Source: Arcobacter sp. CECT 8985 | GTDB lineage: Bacteria; Campylobacterota; Campylobacteria; Campylobacterales; Arcobacteraceae | Assembly: GCF_004116495.1 (NCBI RefSeq) | Contig: NZ_PDKC01000029.1 | Coordinates: 1 to 33,737, forward strand | Direction of reading: 5' to 3' | DNA length: 33,737 bases | Part shown: positions 7,472 to 17,544 of the stretch, in pieces | Layout: every line of letters starts with the position of its first letter | Numbering within the stretch: position 1 is the first letter of the stretch | Notes under the pieces: model-generated | Database searches by the model: none | What the model saw: the letters and a program-made list of their open reading frames with translations, nothing else | Told to the model about the DNA's origin: nothing | Made by a program: the position numbers and the translations under genes

Positions 7472-8479
7472 ATGAAATATAGTGATATAGACTTTAATAA
7501 TAAAACAATTTTAATTACAGGTGCAGCGGGTTTTATAGGTTCGAACCTATGCTTTTATTTTCAAGAAAATTACCCAAATGCGAATATTATTGCACTTGAT
7601 TGCTTCCGTTCAGGAGAGACTTTTTCAAATGGAAACCTTAAGAGTTTTGGACATTTTAAAAATCTTTTAGGTTTTAAAGGTATTGTAATAAGTAGTGATA
7701 TAAATGATAAAGAACTTTTAAAAGATTTAGAAAACTCATATACTTTTGATTATATTTTTCATCAAGCAGCTATTTCAGATACTACAGTTCAAGAACAAGA
7801 TTTGATGGTAAAAACTAATGTAAATGCATATGAAGATTTATTAAAAATAGCAATTAAACATAAAGCAAATATGATTTATGCAAGTAGTGCTGCAACTTAT
7901 GGTGATAGTAATAGATTTGAAATAGGATATGAACAACCAAATAATGCTTACGGATTTTCAAAAGTTATGATGGATAATATCACATATAAATACCTAAAAG
8001 AAAATATTGGTATAAGTATTGTGGGACTAAAATATTTTAATGTATATGGGCAAAGAGAGTTTTTCAAAAATAAAACTGCTTCAATGGTAGTACAATTTGG
8101 ACACCAAATTTTAAATAATCTTACTCCAAAACTTTTTGAAGGAAGTGACAAAATACTTAGAGATTTTATATATATTGAAGATGTTATTCAAGCAAATATT
8201 AAAGCTTGTAATCCTAAAAAAAGTGGTGTTTACAACGTAGGTACAGGAAAAGCTAGAAGTTTTGAAGATATTGTAAATATCTTACAACAAGAACTAAAAA
8301 TAGACAATGGAAAAGAGTATATTCCAAATCCATATATTGGAGCTTATCAGTTCTTTACTCAAGCAAATATTGACTCAACAAAACAAAATTTAGGTTATGA
8401 GCCAAGATATGAACTAGAAGATGGAATAAAAGCATATATTGATGATATCAAAAGATTATTTGAAACTGAGGTAAAATAG
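7472..8479 (+). CDS. hldD: ADP-L-glycero-D-manno-heptose 6-epimerase HldD
   Basis: Last step of ADP-L-glycero-D-manno-heptose synthesis for LPS inner core; it epimerises C6 of ADP-D,D-heptose. The 335-aa extended SDR has the NAD(P)-binding GAAGFIG (17-23), a catalytic YGFSK (Y160, K164), ASSAATYGD before it, and the HldD-type segments YFNVYGQRE and DKILRDFIYIEDV. Length fits the family (about 310-340). Its stop codon is directly followed by the hldE ATG (no gap), which supports coupled translation and the pathway assignment. Confidence 0.93.
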   Translation: MKYSDIDFNNKTILITGAAGFIGSNLCFYFQENYPNANIIALDCFRSGETFSNGNLKSFGHFKNLLGFKGIVISSDINDKELLKDLENSYTFDYIFHQAAISDTTVQEQDLMVKTNVNAYEDLLKIAIKHKANMIYASSAATYGDSNRFEIGYEQPNNAYGFSKVMMDNITYKYLKENIGISIVGLKYFNVYGQREFFKNKTASMVVQFGHQILNNLTPKLFEGSDKILRDFIYIEDVIQANIKACNPKKSGVYNVGTGKARSFEDIVNILQQELKIDNGKEYIPNPYIGAYQFFTQANIDSTKQNLGYEPRYELEDGIKAYIDDIKRLFETEVK

Positions 8480-9904
8480 ATGCTAAGTAATGATACAAAA
8501 AAACCAAATATTTTAGTTATTGGTGATTTGATGATAGATCACTATTTATGGGGAAGTTGTGATAGAATCTCTCCTGAAGCTCCTGTTCAAGTAATTGATG
8601 TAAAAAAAGAGACTACAGTTTTAGGTGGAGCAGGAAATGTTATAAATAACCTTCTTTCACTTGGAAGTGAAGTGGGAGTAATCTCTGTTGTTGGAGATGA
8701 TGATGTTGCAAAAGAGTTAAAATCAATGCTTGATAAAGAAGGTGCAAAGTCATTTTTAATTGAACAAAAGAATAGAAAAACATCTAAAAAATCAAGAATA
8801 ATGGCATCTCACTCTCAAGTTGTAAGGTATGACCATGAGAGTAAAAACTCTATTTCATTTGATAGTGAAAAGAAGATTTTTGAGAAATTCCAAGAACTAA
8901 TAAATAGATATGATATTATACTTTTTTCTGATTATGGAAAGGGAGTAATTACAAAAGATTTATCTAAAAAAATTATAGATTATGCAAAAAAATATGATAA
9001 AAAAGTAATAGTTGATCCAAAGGGTGATGACTATTCAAAATATGAAGGTGCATACTTTTTAACTCCAAATAAAAAAGAGGCTCAAATAGCTTCAAAAGTT
9101 CAGATTGAAAATAGTGATAATTTAAAGCAAGCACTTAAAAAACTAAAAGATATAGCTTCACTTGAATATTCAGTTATTACACTAAGTGAACAAGGAATTG
9201 CACTTTTAAAAGATGATGAAGTTATCTTAAGACCAACAGTTGCAAGAGAAGTTTTTGATGTAACAGGTGCAGGTGATACAGTTCTTGCTTCACTTGGTTT
9301 TGCTCTTAGTTTAGGTAAAGATATTATAGAATCAATAGAGTTTGCAAATCTTGCAGCTGGCGTTGTTGTTGGGAAATTAGGAAGTGCAACAGTAAGCTTA
9401 GATGAAATAGAAGAGTACAAATCAAGCTTAAATAAAAGTTCAATAGAACAACACATAAAAACATTTGATCAAATAGAAAAAATTTCAAATAGACTAAAAG
9501 AACAAAATAAAAAAATAGTATTTACAAATGGATGCTTTGACATACTTCACAAAGGTCATGTAAGTTATTTAAATACTGCAAAATCATTTGGTGATGTACT
9601 TATTTTAGGACTTAATTCAGATGATAGTGTGAAAAGATTAAAAGGTGAAAACAGACCTATAAACACTCAAGATGACAGAGCATATATACTTAGTGCACTT
9701 GAATGTGTAGATTTTGTAGTGATATTTGATGAAGATACACCATATGACTTAATCTCACTTATCAAACCAGATGTACTAGTAAAAGGTGCAGATTATGATG
9801 GAAAAGAAGTAGTTGGAAGTGATATCGCAAAAGAGACAAAATTGGTTGAGTTTGTTGATGGAAAAAGTACTACAAAAACAATACAAAAAATACAAGGTAA
9901 CTAA
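8480..9904 (+). CDS. hldE: Bifunctional heptose 7-phosphate kinase / heptose 1-phosphate adenylyltransferase HldE
   Basis: Carries out two steps of ADP-heptose synthesis, phosphorylation at C1 and transfer of AMP, with GmhB acting in between. The N-terminal ribokinase-like domain (about 1-315) has [11 protein letters not shown] (48-58) and the catalytic VTGAGDT (261-267). The C-terminal adenylyltransferase (about 340-474) has [16 protein letters not shown] (349-364), the HxGH-type nucleotide-binding site, and ends [11 protein letters not shown]. The 474-aa length matches the fused enterobacterial form. It abuts hldD exactly and overlaps apt by 1 nt. Confidence 0.95.
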   Translation: MLSNDTKKPNILVIGDLMIDHYLWGSCDRISPEAPVQVIDVKKETTVLGGAGNVINNLLSLGSEVGVISVVGDDDVAKELKSMLDKEGAKSFLIEQKNRKTSKKSRIMASHSQVVRYDHESKNSISFDSEKKIFEKFQELINRYDIILFSDYGKGVITKDLSKKIIDYAKKYDKKVIVDPKGDDYSKYEGAYFLTPNKKEAQIASKVQIENSDNLKQALKKLKDIASLEYSVITLSEQGIALLKDDEVILRPTVAREVFDVTGAGDTVLASLGFALSLGKDIIESIEFANLAAGVVVGKLGSATVSLDEIEEYKSSLNKSSIEQHIKTFDQIEKISNRLKEQNKKIVFTNGCFDILHKGHVSYLNTAKSFGDVLILGLNSDDSVKRLKGENRPINTQDDRAYILSALECVDFVVIFDEDTPYDLISLIKPDVLVKGADYDGKEVVGSDIAKETKLVEFVDGKSTTKTIQKIQGN

Positions 9905-10452
9905 TGAAAGAGCTAAGCAGTCAAGATAAAACAAGAATATTAAGTAGTATTAGAGATATAAATGATTTTCCAAAAGAAGGAATTGTTTTTAAAGATATCA
10001 CAACACTTTTAAATGATAAAGAGGCTTTTAATCTACTTATGAATCACCTTCAAAATAGATATAAAGATTATGATTTAGATTATGTTGCAGGGATTGATAG
10101 TAGAGGATTTATATTTGGTGCAGCACTTGCAGATAGATTGAAAATCGGTTTTGTTCCAGTTAGAAAAAAAGGAAAATTACCAAGTACAACAGTTTGTGAA
10201 AAGTATGAGTTAGAGTATGGGTTTGATGAAGTAGAGATTCATTTAGATGCTTTTCATGAAAAAGAGGGTGCAAGAGTTTTACTAATTGATGATTTAATTG
10301 CAACTGGTGGAACAGCAAATGCCTCAGCAAAACTTATAAAAAAAATAAAAGCCAATTTAGTTGAAGCATGCTTTTTACTTAATTTATCATTTTTAGATGG
10401 TAAAAAAAGAGTAGAAGAGCATACAAAAGTTTATACGATATTTGATGTGTAA
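9904..10452 (+). CDS. apt: Adenine phosphoribosyltransferase
   Basis: Purine salvage: adenine plus PRPP gives AMP and pyrophosphate. The 182-aa protein has the Apt N-terminal part ([18 protein letters not shown]), [11 protein letters not shown] (62-72) and the PRPP loop [17 protein letters not shown] (125-141). It starts in the last base of the hldE stop codon. A metabolic link to heptose synthesis is not obvious; co-location may reflect a shared transcript only. Confidence 0.94.
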   Translation: MKELSSQDKTRILSSIRDINDFPKEGIVFKDITTLLNDKEAFNLLMNHLQNRYKDYDLDYVAGIDSRGFIFGAALADRLKIGFVPVRKKGKLPSTTVCEKYELEYGFDEVEIHLDAFHEKEGARVLLIDDLIATGGTANASAKLIKKIKANLVEACFLLNLSFLDGKKRVEEHTKVYTIFDV

Positions 10453-10463
10453 GGAAGAAAATA

Positions 10464-11672
10464 ATGAATGATTATATCCCAAAAAAAAGTAAGTTTGATC
10501 CAGATGAAGATGGACACTTTGGCATATTTGGTGGGAAGTATGTTCCTGAAACATTGATTCCTATTCTTGAAGATTTAGAAAAAGAGTACAAAAAGTATAG
10601 ATTTGATAAACAGTTTTGGAATGAAGTAAATGCTTTACTTAAAGATTATGTAGGAAGAGAGACACCTTTATATCATGCAAAAAGTATAAGTGAAGAAGTT
10701 GGAGCAAAAGTATATTTAAAAAGAGAAGATTTAAATCATACTGGTGCACATAAAGTAAATAATGTAATAGCTCAAGGCCTTTTAGCAAAAAAACTTGGTA
10801 AAACAAAAGTAATTGCTGAAACTGGTGCAGGACAACACGGTGTTGCAACTGCTACAATTGCTGCACTTTTAGGTTTAGAGTGTACTGTTTTTATGGGTGC
10901 AAAAGATGTACAAAGACAAGAGCTAAATGTATTTAGAATGAAACTTCTTGGAGCAAAAGTAGTTGCAGTTGAAAGTGGTAGTAAAACTTTAAAAGATGCT
11001 ATGAATGATGCTATTAGATATTGGGTTACAAATGCAAGAGATACTTTTTATATAATTGGAACAGTTGCAGGTCCTCATCCTTATCCAATGATGGTAAGAG
11101 ATTTTCAAGCAATTATAGGTTATGAAGCTAGAAAACAAATACTTGAAAAAGAGAATAGACTTCCTGATTATGTTGTGGCTTGTATTGGTGGTGGAAGTAA
11201 TGCAATAGGAATGTTTTCACACTTTTTAGAAGATGAAGAAGTAACTTGTATAGGAATAGAAGCAGGTGGCCTTGGACTTGATACAAATAAGCATGGGTGT
11301 AGTTTACAAAAAGGAAGTCCAGGTGTTTTGCATGGACAGTGTTCATACTTACTTCAAGACAAAAATGGTCAAGTAACAGAAGCACACTCAATTAGTGCAG
11401 GACTTGATTATCCAGGAATTGGACCAGAACACTCATTTCACAAAGATAATAATACAGTGCAGTATGATTCAATTACAGATGATGAAGCAATTGAAGCTTT
11501 TGTATGGTTAAGTCAAAAAGAGGGAATTATTCCAGCTTTTGAAAGTGCTCATGCCATAGCATATCTTAAAAAAGCAAAAGATAAATTCAAAGATAAAATA
11601 GTAATCGTAAATTTATCTGGTAGAGGTGATAAAGATATGATTCAAGCAAAATCACTTTTACATTTTGACTAA
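10464..11672 (+). CDS. trpB: Tryptophan synthase beta chain
   Basis: PLP enzyme that joins indole and serine to make tryptophan. The 402-aa protein has the start [13 protein letters not shown], the PLP lysine K97 in [10 protein letters not shown] (91-100), the catalytic glutamate E119 in AETGAGQHG (118-126) and the phosphate loop GGGSNAIG (242-249). It ends with a normal NLSGRGDKD motif. This is the TrpB1 type that normally pairs with TrpA, but trpA is not beside it. AAGGA after the apt stop gives a good ribosome binding site. It is followed 11 nt later by the DedA gene. Confidence 0.95.
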   Translation: MNDYIPKKSKFDPDEDGHFGIFGGKYVPETLIPILEDLEKEYKKYRFDKQFWNEVNALLKDYVGRETPLYHAKSISEEVGAKVYLKREDLNHTGAHKVNNVIAQGLLAKKLGKTKVIAETGAGQHGVATATIAALLGLECTVFMGAKDVQRQELNVFRMKLLGAKVVAVESGSKTLKDAMNDAIRYWVTNARDTFYIIGTVAGPHPYPMMVRDFQAIIGYEARKQILEKENRLPDYVVACIGGGSNAIGMFSHFLEDEEVTCIGIEAGGLGLDTNKHGCSLQKGSPGVLHGQCSYLLQDKNGQVTEAHSISAGLDYPGIGPEHSFHKDNNTVQYDSITDDEAIEAFVWLSQKEGIIPAFESAHAIAYLKKAKDKFKDKIVIVNLSGRGDKDMIQAKSLLHFD

Positions 11673-11683
11673 AGAAGTGAGTA

Positions 11684-12373
11684 ATGCAAAAATATTTTAG
11701 AAAATTACAGACTCACTCGGGGAAAATACTTGCAGCTTTTCTTATAGTATTTTTCTCATTTTTGGCATATAACTTATATCAAGCACCAGTTAGTGGCTTT
11801 GAAAATAAGTTTATGTTTTTACTTAAAGAGTATGGATATATCATACTTTTTGCATGGGGAATGCTTGAAGGTGAAGCAGGTCTTATTATGGCAGGACTTT
11901 TATCTCATACAGGAGATATGACTTTATATATAGCTATTTTTGTAGCTGGACTTGGTGGTTTTGCAGGAGATCAAGTATATTTTTATATAGGAAGATTTAA
12001 TAAAGCTTATGTGCATAAAAAATTTAAAGGTCAAAGACGAAAGTTTGCACTTGCACATTTGATGTTAAAAAAACACGGTTGGCCTATTATTTTTATGCAA
12101 AGATATATGTATGGAATGAGAACAATAATTCCTATATCAATAGGACTTACAAGATATAGTGCAAAAATGTTTGCATTTATAAACTTACTTAGTGCTTGGT
12201 GTTGGGCATCACTTACAATAATTCCTGTTTGGTATTTTGGTGAAGAGATACTTGTAGTTCTTCATTGGGCAAAAGAGCATTGGTATTTTGCATTACCTTT
12301 TGCACTTGTATTTGGTGGAAGTATAATATACTATTTTAATAAAGCCTCAAAGAAAAAGGAGAGAGAAATATGA
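11684..12373 (+). CDS. DedA-family integral membrane protein
   Basis: A 229-aa inner-membrane protein with several hydrophobic helices (about 16-32, 50-72, 78-96, 158-182 and 200-217) and family motifs: E62 in MLEGEAG (60-66), GDQVYFYIGR (95-104) and QRYMYGMRTIIP (139-150). DedA proteins are proton-dependent membrane proteins; some flip or recycle lipid carriers such as undecaprenyl phosphate, and others affect envelope stability. That would suit an envelope-biosynthesis region, but the substrate here is not known. It ends with a basic cytoplasmic tail and overlaps pepA by 4 nt. Confidence 0.88.
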   Translation: MQKYFRKLQTHSGKILAAFLIVFFSFLAYNLYQAPVSGFENKFMFLLKEYGYIILFAWGMLEGEAGLIMAGLLSHTGDMTLYIAIFVAGLGGFAGDQVYFYIGRFNKAYVHKKFKGQRRKFALAHLMLKKHGWPIIFMQRYMYGMRTIIPISIGLTRYSAKMFAFINLLSAWCWASLTIIPVWYFGEEILVVLHWAKEHWYFALPFALVFGGSIIYYFNKASKKKEREI

Positions 12374-13773
12374 AAATAAATCTAGTAGAAAAGAGTAAAA
12401 AACTAAAATCTTCAGTGGAGATAATAGTACTTAATGATATAGAAAAATCAAAAGACAAAAAAGTATTAAAAACTTTAAATTTTGAGCCAAAAGATGAATC
12501 AGTTGCTTTTTTAGTAGAGAGTAATAAAATCTATGTAGGTTGTGAAAACAAAGATTATGATAGTGTTGCAATTGCAACTGCAACTGCTATTAAAAAATTC
12601 ACTTCTACTACAACAAAAACTGCAAAAATAACGTTAGATGATACAAAACTTTTAAATGCAGTAGTTGAAGGTGCACTTCTTGGAAGTTATAGTTTTACTA
12701 CTTATAAATCAGAACAACCAAAAAGTAAAAAACAAGAGTTAAATATAGTAGTAGAAAAAGTTACAAATGAACTTGAAAAAGTAGTTGAAAACTCTATAAT
12801 TATCTCTGATAGTGTAAATAAAGTAAGAGATATGGTAAACACTGCACCAGCTGATTTTTATCCAGAAGTAATGGCTAAAAAAGCAAAAGAAATAGCAAGT
12901 GAAACTGAATTAGAGTGTAAAATATTTGATGAAAAATACCTAGAAAAAAATGGAATGAATGCAATGCTAAGTGTTGGTAGAGCTTCAGTTCACGAATCAA
13001 AACTAATTCATCTATCTTATAAACCAAAAGATGCAAAGAAAAAGATAGTATTAGTAGGTAAAGGTCTTACTTATGATGCAGGTGGACTTTCACTTAAACC
13101 AGCTGATTATATGACTACTATGAAATCAGATAAATCTGGTGGTTGCGCAGTTTTAGGAATAGTAAATGCAGCATCACTTTTAAATCTACCAATTGAAATT
13201 CATGCAATTGTAGGTGCAGTTGAAAATATGATAGGTGGAAATGCTTATAAGCCAGATGATGTATTAACTGCAAGAAACGGTAAAACAATAGAAGTTAAAA
13301 ATACAGATGCAGAAGGAAGACTAGTACTTGCTGATTGTTTATGTTATGCACAAGATGAAATAAAAGATATTGATTATATTTTTGATTATGCAACACTTAC
13401 AGGAGCTTGTGTAGTTGGAGTAGGTGAATATACTACTGGAATCATGGGAAATTGTGAAAAACTAAAAAGAAAAGCAGTATCAAATGCACTTACTTCAGGT
13501 GAATATGCTACATCACTTGACTTTAATAGATTTTTGAAAAAAACACTAAAATCAGAAGTTGCAGATATAAATAATATAGCAAGTACAAGATATGGTGGAG
13601 CAATTACAGCTGGAATTTTCTTAGATCACTTTATAAAAGAAGAGAATAAAGATAAATGGCTACACTTTGATATAGCTGGACCTGCTTACGTTGAAAAAGC
13701 TTGGGGATATAATCCATTTGGAGCAAGTGGAGCGGGTGTGAGAATGACACTTGAACTATTAAAAAACTTATAA
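12370..13773 (+). CDS. pepA: Leucyl aminopeptidase (M17 family)
   Basis: Two-metal cytosolic aminopeptidase that releases N-terminal residues from peptides. The 467-aa protein has a variable N-terminal domain (about 1-140) and the catalytic M17 domain. That domain holds GKGLTYDAGGLSLKP (230-244), MKSDKSGG (251-258) and NTDAEGRL (311-318), which carry the metal ligands and active-site Lys/Arg. It ends ASGAGVRMTLELL. In some bacteria PepA also binds DNA; nothing in this sequence bears on that. It overlaps the DedA gene by 4 nt and is the last gene before a GC-rich hairpin and the polysaccharide locus. Confidence 0.94.
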   Translation: MKINLVEKSKKLKSSVEIIVLNDIEKSKDKKVLKTLNFEPKDESVAFLVESNKIYVGCENKDYDSVAIATATAIKKFTSTTTKTAKITLDDTKLLNAVVEGALLGSYSFTTYKSEQPKSKKQELNIVVEKVTNELEKVVENSIIISDSVNKVRDMVNTAPADFYPEVMAKKAKEIASETELECKIFDEKYLEKNGMNAMLSVGRASVHESKLIHLSYKPKDAKKKIVLVGKGLTYDAGGLSLKPADYMTTMKSDKSGGCAVLGIVNAASLLNLPIEIHAIVGAVENMIGGNAYKPDDVLTARNGKTIEVKNTDAEGRLVLADCLCYAQDEIKDIDYIFDYATLTGACVVGVGEYTTGIMGNCEKLKRKAVSNALTSGEYATSLDFNRFLKKTLKSEVADINNIASTRYGGAITAGIFLDHFIKEENKDKWLHFDIAGPAYVEKAWGYNPFGASGAGVRMTLELLKNL

Positions 13774-13784
13774 TATACAATCAA

Positions 13785-13808
13785 AAGGCGCGATTTCACT
13801 CGCGTCTT
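13785..13808 (+). terminator. GC-rich hairpin after pepA
   Basis: AAGGCGCGA, a 6-nt loop (TTTCAC) and TCGCGTCTT form a 9-bp stem with one G-U pair. It is unusually GC-rich for this DNA. On the + strand no T-run follows. On the - strand TTTTGATT follows, as in an intrinsic terminator. It may still end the hldD-pepA transcript or protect its 3' end. Confidence 0.45.
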
Positions 13809-13844
13809 ACTAACTACTTAACAAACTTTTCACCAACTTTTGAC

Positions 13845-13872
13845 TAAAATAAAAAAAACAAAATTTTTAAGG
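13845..13872 (+). promoter_or_regulatory. Promoter-like sequence and RBS of ugd
   Basis: TAAAAT at 13845-13850 is a -10-like element. AAGG at 13869-13872 is the nearest ribosome binding site, with a rather long 13-nt spacing to the ATG at 13886. Confidence 0.35.
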
Positions 13873-13885
13873 CAGTTTTAAAAAT

Positions 13886-15070
13886 ATGAATACTAAAAAA
13901 TATAAAATAGCAATAGCAGGAACTGGATATGTAGGACTTAGTAACGGAGTTTTACTATCTAAAAATAATGAAGTAATTGCATTAGACATAATTCCTGAAA
14001 AAGTAGAACTATTAAATAAAAAAATATCTCCAATAGAAGATAAAGAGATACAAGAGTATCTATCAAATAAAGAACTTAATTTCAAAGCAACTTTAGATAA
14101 AAATGAAGCTTATAAAGATGCTGATTTTATTATCATTGCAACACCAACTGACTATGATACACAGACTAATTACTTTAATACAAAAAGTGTAGAAGCAGTT
14201 ATCTCTGATGTTTTAGAAATAAATCCAAAAGCAACTATGATAATAAAATCAACAGTTCCTGTAGGATATACAAAATCAATAAAAGAAAAATTTAATACTG
14301 AAAATATAATCTTTAGTCCAGAGTTTTTAAGAGAAGGAAAAGCACTATATGATAATTTATATCCAAGTAGAATCATAGTAGGTGAACAAAGTCAAAGAGC
14401 TAAAACTTTTGCCTCGCTTTTAGCACAAGGTGCAATAAAAGAAGATATATCAACGCTTTTTATAGATAGTACTGAAGCAGAAGCAGTTAAGCTTTTTTCA
14501 AATACATATTTAGCTATGAGAGTTGCATACTTTAATGAACTTGATAGTTATGCCCAATCAAACAATCTAAATACAAAACAAATCATTGAAGGCGTTGGAC
14601 TAGATCCAAGAATTGGAAGTCACTATAATAATCCAAGCTTTGGGTATGGAGGTTATTGTTTACCAAAAGATACAAAACAATTAAGAGCAAACTATAAAGA
14701 AGTACCAAATAATCTAATTTCAGCAATTGTAGATGCAAATAGTACAAGAAAAGATTTTATTGCTGATAGTATTATTGCTAAAGCTCCTAAAACTGTAGGA
14801 ATATATAGATTAGTGATGAAATCAGGAAGTGATAACTTTAGAGCAAGCGCAATACAAGGAATAATGAAAAGAATCAAAGCAAAAGGAATTGAAGTAGTTG
14901 TTTACGAACCAGCTTTAAATGAAGAGGAATTTTTTCACTCAAAAGTTATAAAAGATTTAAATGAATTCAAAAAAATAAGTGATGTAATAGTAGCAAACAG
15001 AATATCACAAGATATAAAAGATGTAGAAGAGAAAATCTACACAAGAGATATATTTAATAGTGATAGTTAA
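13886..15070 (+). CDS. ugd: UDP-glucose 6-dehydrogenase
   Basis: Oxidises UDP-glucose (from GalU) to UDP-glucuronate with two NAD+. The 394-aa protein has the Rossmann motif GTGYVGLS (12-19), FSPEFLREG (143-151) and the catalytic cysteine C258 in [11 protein letters not shown] (253-263), all typical of the E. coli-like (about 388 aa) Ugd. The product is the substrate for the epimerase gene that follows. The gene stands in its own small unit, with gaps of 112 bp upstream and 146 bp downstream. Both gaps contain a rare CGCG-containing motif (see findings). Confidence 0.95.
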   Translation: MNTKKYKIAIAGTGYVGLSNGVLLSKNNEVIALDIIPEKVELLNKKISPIEDKEIQEYLSNKELNFKATLDKNEAYKDADFIIIATPTDYDTQTNYFNTKSVEAVISDVLEINPKATMIIKSTVPVGYTKSIKEKFNTENIIFSPEFLREGKALYDNLYPSRIIVGEQSQRAKTFASLLAQGAIKEDISTLFIDSTEAEAVKLFSNTYLAMRVAYFNELDSYAQSNNLNTKQIIEGVGLDPRIGSHYNNPSFGYGGYCLPKDTKQLRANYKEVPNNLISAIVDANSTRKDFIADSIIAKAPKTVGIYRLVMKSGSDNFRASAIQGIMKRIKAKGIEVVVYEPALNEEEFFHSKVIKDLNEFKKISDVIVANRISQDIKDVEEKIYTRDIFNSDS

Positions 15071-15185
15071 ATGAGACGCGAATTCAATCACATTCTTTTT
15101 ATATAACTAATTGTATACAAATAAAAGATAAAAAAGTTTCAAAAAAGTCACTAGTTTAATCAAATTTAAAAGCTAATTTAAGTAA

Positions 15186-15209
15186 GATAATTCCAATTAT
15201 TTTAGAGGG
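15186..15209 (+). promoter_or_regulatory. Promoter-like sequence and RBS before the polysaccharide operon
   Basis: GATAAT at 15186-15191 is a -10-like element. GAGGG at 15205-15209 is a strong ribosome binding site, 7 nt before a TTG start codon at 15217. The 146-bp gap (15071-15216) is the last gap above 25 bp in the window. Confidence 0.4.
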
Positions 15210-15216
15210 AATTAGA

Positions 15217-16305
15217 TTGAAAATATTAGTGACAGGAACAGCGGGATTTATAGGAAGTCATCTAGCTATTAAGCTACTTGAAAGAGGTGATGAAGTGGTA
15301 GGATTAGATAATATAAATGACTACTATGACCAAAATGTAAAGTATGGAAGATTACAAAGAGGTGGGATTATTGATTCACTAGAAGAGGGTGAAGATATTC
15401 CATATGGAAAGCTACTAATATCAAAGAAAAATAGCAATTATAAATTTATAAAATTAAACTTAGAAGATAAAGAAAAAGTAACTAAACTTTTTGAAGATGA
15501 AAAGTTTGATGCAGTATGCAATCTAGCTGCACAAGCAGGAGTTAGATATAGTCTAACAAATCCAGATTCTTATATCCAAAGTAATATAGTTGGTTTTTTA
15601 AATTTATTAGAAGCATCTAGACATAATAATGTAAAGAATTTTTCTTATGCATCAAGTTCTTCAGTCTATGGATTAAATGAAGAGCTACCTTTTTCTACAA
15701 ATCATAATGTAGATCATCCAATTTCACTTTATGCAGCTAGTAAAAAATCAAATGAATTAATGGCACATACTTATAGCCATCTTTATGGTATCTCTACTAC
15801 TGGACTTAGATTTTTTACGGTATATGGGCCATGGGGTAGACCCGATATGGCACTGTTTTTATTTACAAAAGCAGCCTTAGAAAATAGAAAAATTGATGTT
15901 TTTAATAATGGTGAAATGCTAAGAGACTTTACTTATATTGATGATATAGTAGAAGGTGTTATTAGAGTTATTGATAATCCAGCAAAACCAAATGAAACTT
16001 GGGATAAAAAAGAAGCATCAACTTCAAGTGCACCATACAAAGTATATAATATTGGAAATAATAACCCTGTAAAACTTATGGATTTTATAGAAGCTATTGA
16101 AAATAAACTTGGTAAAAAAATAGAAAAAAATATGATGCCAATACAAGCAGGTGATGTACCTGCAACATTTGCAGATGTAAATGACTTAGTTCAAGATTTA
16201 GGTTATAAACCAGCAACACCAATTCAAAAAGGAATAGATAATTTTGTAGATTGGTACTTAGAATTCTTTGGATATGGTAAAAAAGGAAATAAAATCAATG
16301 GATAA
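15217..16305 (+). CDS. UDP-glucuronate 4-epimerase
   Basis: Extended SDR that interconverts UDP-GlcA and UDP-GalA. The 362-aa protein has GTAGFIG (7-13), ASSSSVYG (145-152), the catalytic YAASK (Y172, K176), the segment [15 protein letters not shown] (198-212) and the late motif [10 protein letters not shown]. The last two are typical of the UDP-glucuronate epimerase group (LspL/GAE-like) rather than GalE. The start codon is TTG, supported by GAGGG 7 nt upstream and by the Rossmann motif beginning at residue 2. Upstream ugd makes its substrate. Confidence 0.88.
   Translation: MKILVTGTAGFIGSHLAIKLLERGDEVVGLDNINDYYDQNVKYGRLQRGGIIDSLEEGEDIPYGKLLISKKNSNYKFIKLNLEDKEKVTKLFEDEKFDAVCNLAAQAGVRYSLTNPDSYIQSNIVGFLNLLEASRHNNVKNFSYASSSSVYGLNEELPFSTNHNVDHPISLYAASKKSNELMAHTYSHLYGISTTGLRFFTVYGPWGRPDMALFLFTKAALENRKIDVFNNGEMLRDFTYIDDIVEGVIRVIDNPAKPNETWDKKEASTSSAPYKVYNIGNNNPVKLMDFIEAIENKLGKKIEKNMMPIQAGDVPATFADVNDLVQDLGYKPATPIQKGIDNFVDWYLEFFGYGKKGNKING
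16283..16287 (+). promoter_or_regulatory. RBS that sets the start of the WbpO/TviB-type dehydrogenase
   Basis: AAGGA lies 10 nt before the ATG at 16298. The in-frame ATG at 16268 has no purine-rich site before it and would add ten residues not seen in the family. Confidence 0.6.
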
Positions 16306-17542
16306 AATATGTATTATTGGCCTTGGGTATGTAGGTCTTCCTCTTGCTCATGCCTTTTCTGCTAAATACAACGTAGTTGGTTTAGATATATATCAAACTA
16401 GAATAGATGAATTAAACAAAGCACATGATAGAACACTTGAATTATCAAGTGAACAGTTAAAAGAAGCACTTGATAATGGTATTAAATTTACATGTAACAT
16501 AGAGGATATAAAAGATTGTAATATTTTTATAGTTACAGTTCCAACTCCAATAGATAAAAATAAACAACCTGATTTAACTCCTTTAGTAAAAGCAAGTGAA
16601 ACTGTAGGAAAAATACTTAAAAAAGATGATATTGTTATATATGAAAGTACTGTTTATCCAGGTGCTACAGAAGAGGTATGTGTACCAATACTAGAGAAAT
16701 TTTCAAATCTAGAATTTAATAAAGATTTTTATTGTGGATATAGTCCTGAAAGAATAAACCCAGGAGATAAAAAACATACAGTTACAAAAATACTTAAAGT
16801 AACATCAGGTTCAACACCAAAAATTGGACAAAAAGTTGATGAACTTTATTCTTCAATTATTACTGCTGGAACACACTTAGCTCCTACAATAAAAGTAGCA
16901 GAAGCTGCAAAAGTAATAGAAAATTCTCAAAGAGATATAAATATAGCTTTTGTAAATGAACTATCAATTATATTTAATAAACTAGATATCGATACAAATG
17001 CAGTATTAGAAGCAGCAGGTACTAAATGGAATTTCTTGCCTTTTAGACCTGGACTTGTAGGAGGTCATTGTATTGGTGTAGATCCATATTATTTAACTCA
17101 TAAAGCACAAAGTATTGGTTATAATCCAGAGATAATACTTGCAGGTAGAAGATTAAATGATAATATGGGAATTTATGTAGCAAATCAAGTTATAAAACTT
17201 ATGATAAAAAAAGGACAAAAAATTGAAGGCTCAAATGTCTTAGTTCTTGGAATAACATTTAAAGAAAATTGTCCTGATATTAGAAATAGTAGAGTAATAG
17301 ATGTAATAGAAGAACTTCAAGAATTTGGATGTAATATCACTGTGTCAGATTATTGGGCAGATAAAGATGAAGTAAAATATGAGTATGATATAAATTTAAA
17401 AAATGAAGTAAAATTTGAAGATTATGAAGCAATAGTTTTAGCAGTTGCACATGATAATTATAAAGTTTTAAATTTGAAAAATGATAATAATATTGTTTAT
17501 GATATTAAATCTATTTTAGAAAAAAGTGATGGGAAATTATAA
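16298..17542 (+). CDS. Nucleotide-sugar dehydrogenase, WbpO/TviB type (UDP-HexNAc 6-dehydrogenase)
   Basis: Oxidises a UDP-N-acetylhexosamine (GlcNAc or GalNAc) to the uronic acid. The 414-aa protein has [10 protein letters not shown] (8-17), TVPTPID (80-86), [12 protein letters not shown] (115-126), [11 protein letters not shown] (147-157) and the catalytic cysteine C258 in [14 protein letters not shown] (254-267). These are typical of the WbpO/TviB/CapL group and clearly differ from the Ugd at 13886. I cannot decide between GlcNAc and GalNAc as substrate. The start at 16298 overlaps the epimerase by 8 nt. It gives the locus a second, N-acetylated uronic acid. Confidence 0.87.
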   Translation: MDKICIIGLGYVGLPLAHAFSAKYNVVGLDIYQTRIDELNKAHDRTLELSSEQLKEALDNGIKFTCNIEDIKDCNIFIVTVPTPIDKNKQPDLTPLVKASETVGKILKKDDIVIYESTVYPGATEEVCVPILEKFSNLEFNKDFYCGYSPERINPGDKKHTVTKILKVTSGSTPKIGQKVDELYSSIITAGTHLAPTIKVAEAAKVIENSQRDINIAFVNELSIIFNKLDIDTNAVLEAAGTKWNFLPFRPGLVGGHCIGVDPYYLTHKAQSIGYNPEIILAGRRLNDNMGIYVANQVIKLMIKKGQKIEGSNVLVLGITFKENCPDIRNSRVIDVIEELQEFGCNITVSDYWADKDEVKYEYDINLKNEVKFEDYEAIVLAVAHDNYKVLNLKNDNNIVYDIKSILEKSDGKL

Positions 17543-17544
17543 AA

